A stretch of 64,000 nucleotides of DNA, taken from Pyrocephalus nanus. Lineage: Eukaryota; Chordata; Aves; Passeriformes; Tyrannidae. The notes beneath the pieces are model-generated. The model ran no database searches and was not told the DNA's origin. It was given only the letters and a program-made list of their open reading frames with translations. The translations under genes and the position numbers were made by a program. The stretch's first letter is position 1. Each line of letters starts with the position of its first letter. Positions 62,090 to 64,000 of this stretch are shown in pieces. Location: assembly GCA_038380795.1 (NCBI GenBank), contig CM076267.1, positions 22,453,501 through 22,517,500 of the forward strand, in the 5' to 3' direction.

Positions 62090-62960
62090 CGAGCACGCGG
62101 AGCGCGGTAGAGATATATGGTTGTCATCACAGCCCTTGTAATTGAGTGTTGTGCCGGAGAGACGCAGCGCCAGGGGTCTCCTCGGAGCGGGGCGGGGTGG
62201 ACACCCGCACTAGCCCAGCGTGCCAGGGACACCCATGGCCCCAGAGCGTCCCAAGCTGCCGGTCCTCCGTGCTTCCATCTGGGAAGGGAGCTGCCTTCGA
62301 CAAGCGAGAGGCGAGTTCAAAGAGCCGCGCAGGGCCCCTGTGTGGGCCACAGCAAAAGGAACCCAGTGTCACCCGGGACGGGCTCAGGTCACCGCTCCCT
62401 GTCGCCACCTCCTCGGGGCTTCCCACATCCTCCCTCTCCGCCTCCTGTCCCTTCTCGGAGCGCTCTGCTGGGGCCAACCCTCTGGTCTGCTCAGGTTGTG
62501 CTCTCTCGGGGGTCCCCAGCAGGTGCGGGGCCCATCGAGGCCCCGAGGCCGAGCTGCTGCTCCCCCCGGGGCTGCCGGTGTCAGTCTCACCCATCTCTCG
62601 TCTCAGATGGAGGCTTTGCAAAGTTTCTCCTCGCCACGTTCCCCCCCGCTCCCTGAGTGTGAGGAGCCGGCTGGAACCGCAGTACATCCTGCCTCTCTCC
62701 TCTCTCCCTGCCTGCTCCCTCCGCCTCTCTCTCCGGCCTCCCCTCTCCTGTCGGCGGGACAGGGGCAGAACTGTGAAGCCTCTCCCCTCCCTGATGGTCG
62801 TGTTTCAGGGTTAGTAGGGCCCGGGATGTGCGAAGGCTTTAGCGTTTCCCCTCTCCGAGAGGCAGCACTTGGTTCGGTCACCGGGAGTAGTGGAGCCGGT
62901 GCCAGAGGAGAACGAGAGCTAGAAGGAAGCAATCCTGTCTGGAAAGGGGGCGAGGTAGTA
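62090..62960. promoter_or_regulatory. Orphan CpG island near the right edge
   Basis: About 0.9 kb of GC-rich, CpG-rich sequence. Long open frames occur in several overlapping registers on both strands (up to about 266 codons), which is what GC-rich DNA gives without selection; none shows a known domain or the EVX2 homeobox. By synteny it would lie on the 3' side of EVX2, where the HOXD/EVX2 domain is rich in CpG islands bound by Polycomb in other vertebrates. Confidence 0.5.
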
Positions 62961-63479
62961 CATAAAGGAGAGCTGCAGTTTCCCGCCTTGCCTCGTAAGG
63001 AAATCAACCCAAATCATTAAAAATATATATGCTTTCTTGTCATGGAAAAGGAGGGTAATATCTGCTTTTAACATTTGGTGGGGATTAATTAAGACGAAAA
63101 GGTTTCACCGGGTGACGGAGTGAGAAGAACCCTTTCTAAACAGTTTTGAGCTCCCTATCCAAGGCAGGGGGGCAGAAGCCGTGTCCGTCCCGTGTCCCCG
63201 CCTCGTGGCACCCCCATCCCGACTGGCACCCGCTCCTCAGAAGGACCCCAGCCCACTGTCAGGGCCTGGCTGCACCGGGCCATTTTTAAGGGTAAACTGC
63301 ATTCTCAGTGTTGCTGCGCCGAGGCCTTCCTGACAGAGAGGCAGGCAGAAGAGAGGGCCGTAACGTTTTGAAACGGATCCGACAAGTCTAAAATTCCCTC
63401 TGTGCCCGGGGAAGGCGGCTGCTCCCCGGCCCAATGGCTCCGTCAGGCGGGAGACCTGCTATTTCAGGTCCTCCTGAAA

Positions 63480-63910
63480 CACTGGCTCGGTCATCATCAT
63501 CCTCACACTGATCTATGCGCTCCCATTAGTGTGGACCTGTCGAAATCCATGCGTGCCCCTTTTCTTGGTGATTACTAACTTCAACCCGTTAGAGGTAATG
63601 TTGGAAAACTGCGTTATTAGCCAGCCTTAAGGTAATTAGTACTTCCCCCTGCCACTGCGTCTGTTGTACAACGCAGCATGTAGAAATCGAGTGTCAGCCC
63701 CGCACATCTAATATTCCTCCTACATAGACCACTCATGGATAATGAGTCAAAAGCCCTAAGCGGAGTCCAAGTAAAGAACACTTATCAGAAGTCTCTCTTT
63801 GAGGACAGTAATTAATTGCGTCCTCGGAAACATTAAGTGCTCCCTCGAAGCGACTTACTGGCTCTCTTGTAGAGAGACGGAATTTGCTGAAGAATTCAGG
63901 GAAGCCTTTC
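63480..63910. promoter_or_regulatory. Candidate regulatory element with clustered homeodomain sites
   Basis: This stretch has TAATTA at 63633-63638, TAATTAAT at 63809-63816, a GATAATGAGTCA block with an AP-1-type TGAGTCA (63743-63749), and a GATA-type TTATCAG (63782-63788). It lacks repeats and has balanced composition after a CpG-rich zone. Its place on the inferred EVX2 flank makes regulatory function plausible. Confidence 0.3.
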
Positions 63911-63930
63911 CAGATGAGTTTTGCCTCTTG

Positions 63931-63982
63931 TTGTTAAAACACGCACATATACACGCACACTCACACATGCATACCCCCCGCA
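63931..63982 (+). repeat. Imperfect (CA)n-type repeat
   Basis: AACACGCACATATACACGCA and the following CACTCACACATGCATACC form a degenerate CA/CG dinucleotide stretch, ending in a C-run and GCACCACA. Confidence 0.8.
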
Positions 63983-64000
63983 CCACAGTGCAACGCTTTC

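Noticed and set aside
62117..63020. Open frames of 179-266 codons at the right-edge CpG island
   Set aside because: Overlapping frames are open on both strands, with low-complexity Pro/Ser/Arg composition, no homeobox or other motif and no splice support.
60000..64000. EVX2 terminal exon within the window
   Set aside because: EVX2 would read on the minus strand and end in this direction, but no homeodomain signature or recognisable EVX2 tail is seen in any frame.
1..64000. tRNA, rRNA, microRNA or CRISPR features
   Set aside because: On reading both strands I saw no tRNA B-box/A-box pair, no rRNA segment and no direct-repeat/spacer array. A covariance-model search was not possible here.

Overview
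The window is vertebrate nuclear DNA, almost certainly avian. It is AT-rich, has long introns with canonical GT-AG exons, carries simple repeats, and contains fragments of CR1 (chicken repeat 1), the dominant LINE of bird genomes. I see no prokaryotic gene organisation, no CRISPR array and no complete mobile element.

The left half (about 1 to 31.7 kb) is one gene on the minus strand: LNPK (lunapark), an ER membrane protein that stabilises three-way tubule junctions. I could place ten coding exons, from the initiator ATG (28324) to an exon ending at 371. They encode about 295 residues in a continuous phase: an N-myristoylation-type N-terminus, a coiled coil, two membrane segments, a second coiled coil, a proline/serine-rich linker and the first CxxC of the zinc finger. 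The remaining zinc-finger half and the C-terminal tail lie off the left edge. A noncoding first exon and a CpG-island promoter with an inverted CCAAT box, a GC box and a (CCG)9 run lie at about 31.4 to 32.0 kb.

The right half (about 32 to 64 kb) contains no gene that I can support. In tetrapods the neighbour upstream of LNPK is EVX2, followed by the HOXD cluster, so by synteny this stretch is the LNPK-EVX2 intergenic region. In mammals that region holds part of the posterior HOXD limb-enhancer landscape (the Prox element). No EVX2 homeobox is visible, so EVX2 would lie beyond the right edge. The last 4 kb turns CpG-rich without a recognisable gene and carries a (TAGA) tetranucleotide array of about 22 copies. 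It ends in an AT-rich stretch with several homeodomain-type TAAT sites.

Other contents are three CR1 fragments, several microsatellites, a G-rich intronic tract, and two minus-strand stretches (about 40.0-40.9 kb and 57.8-58.5 kb) with unusually few stops that could be decayed coding remnants of unknown family. No clearly new system was found. The most useful content is the LNPK gene model and the candidate HOXD regulatory territory.
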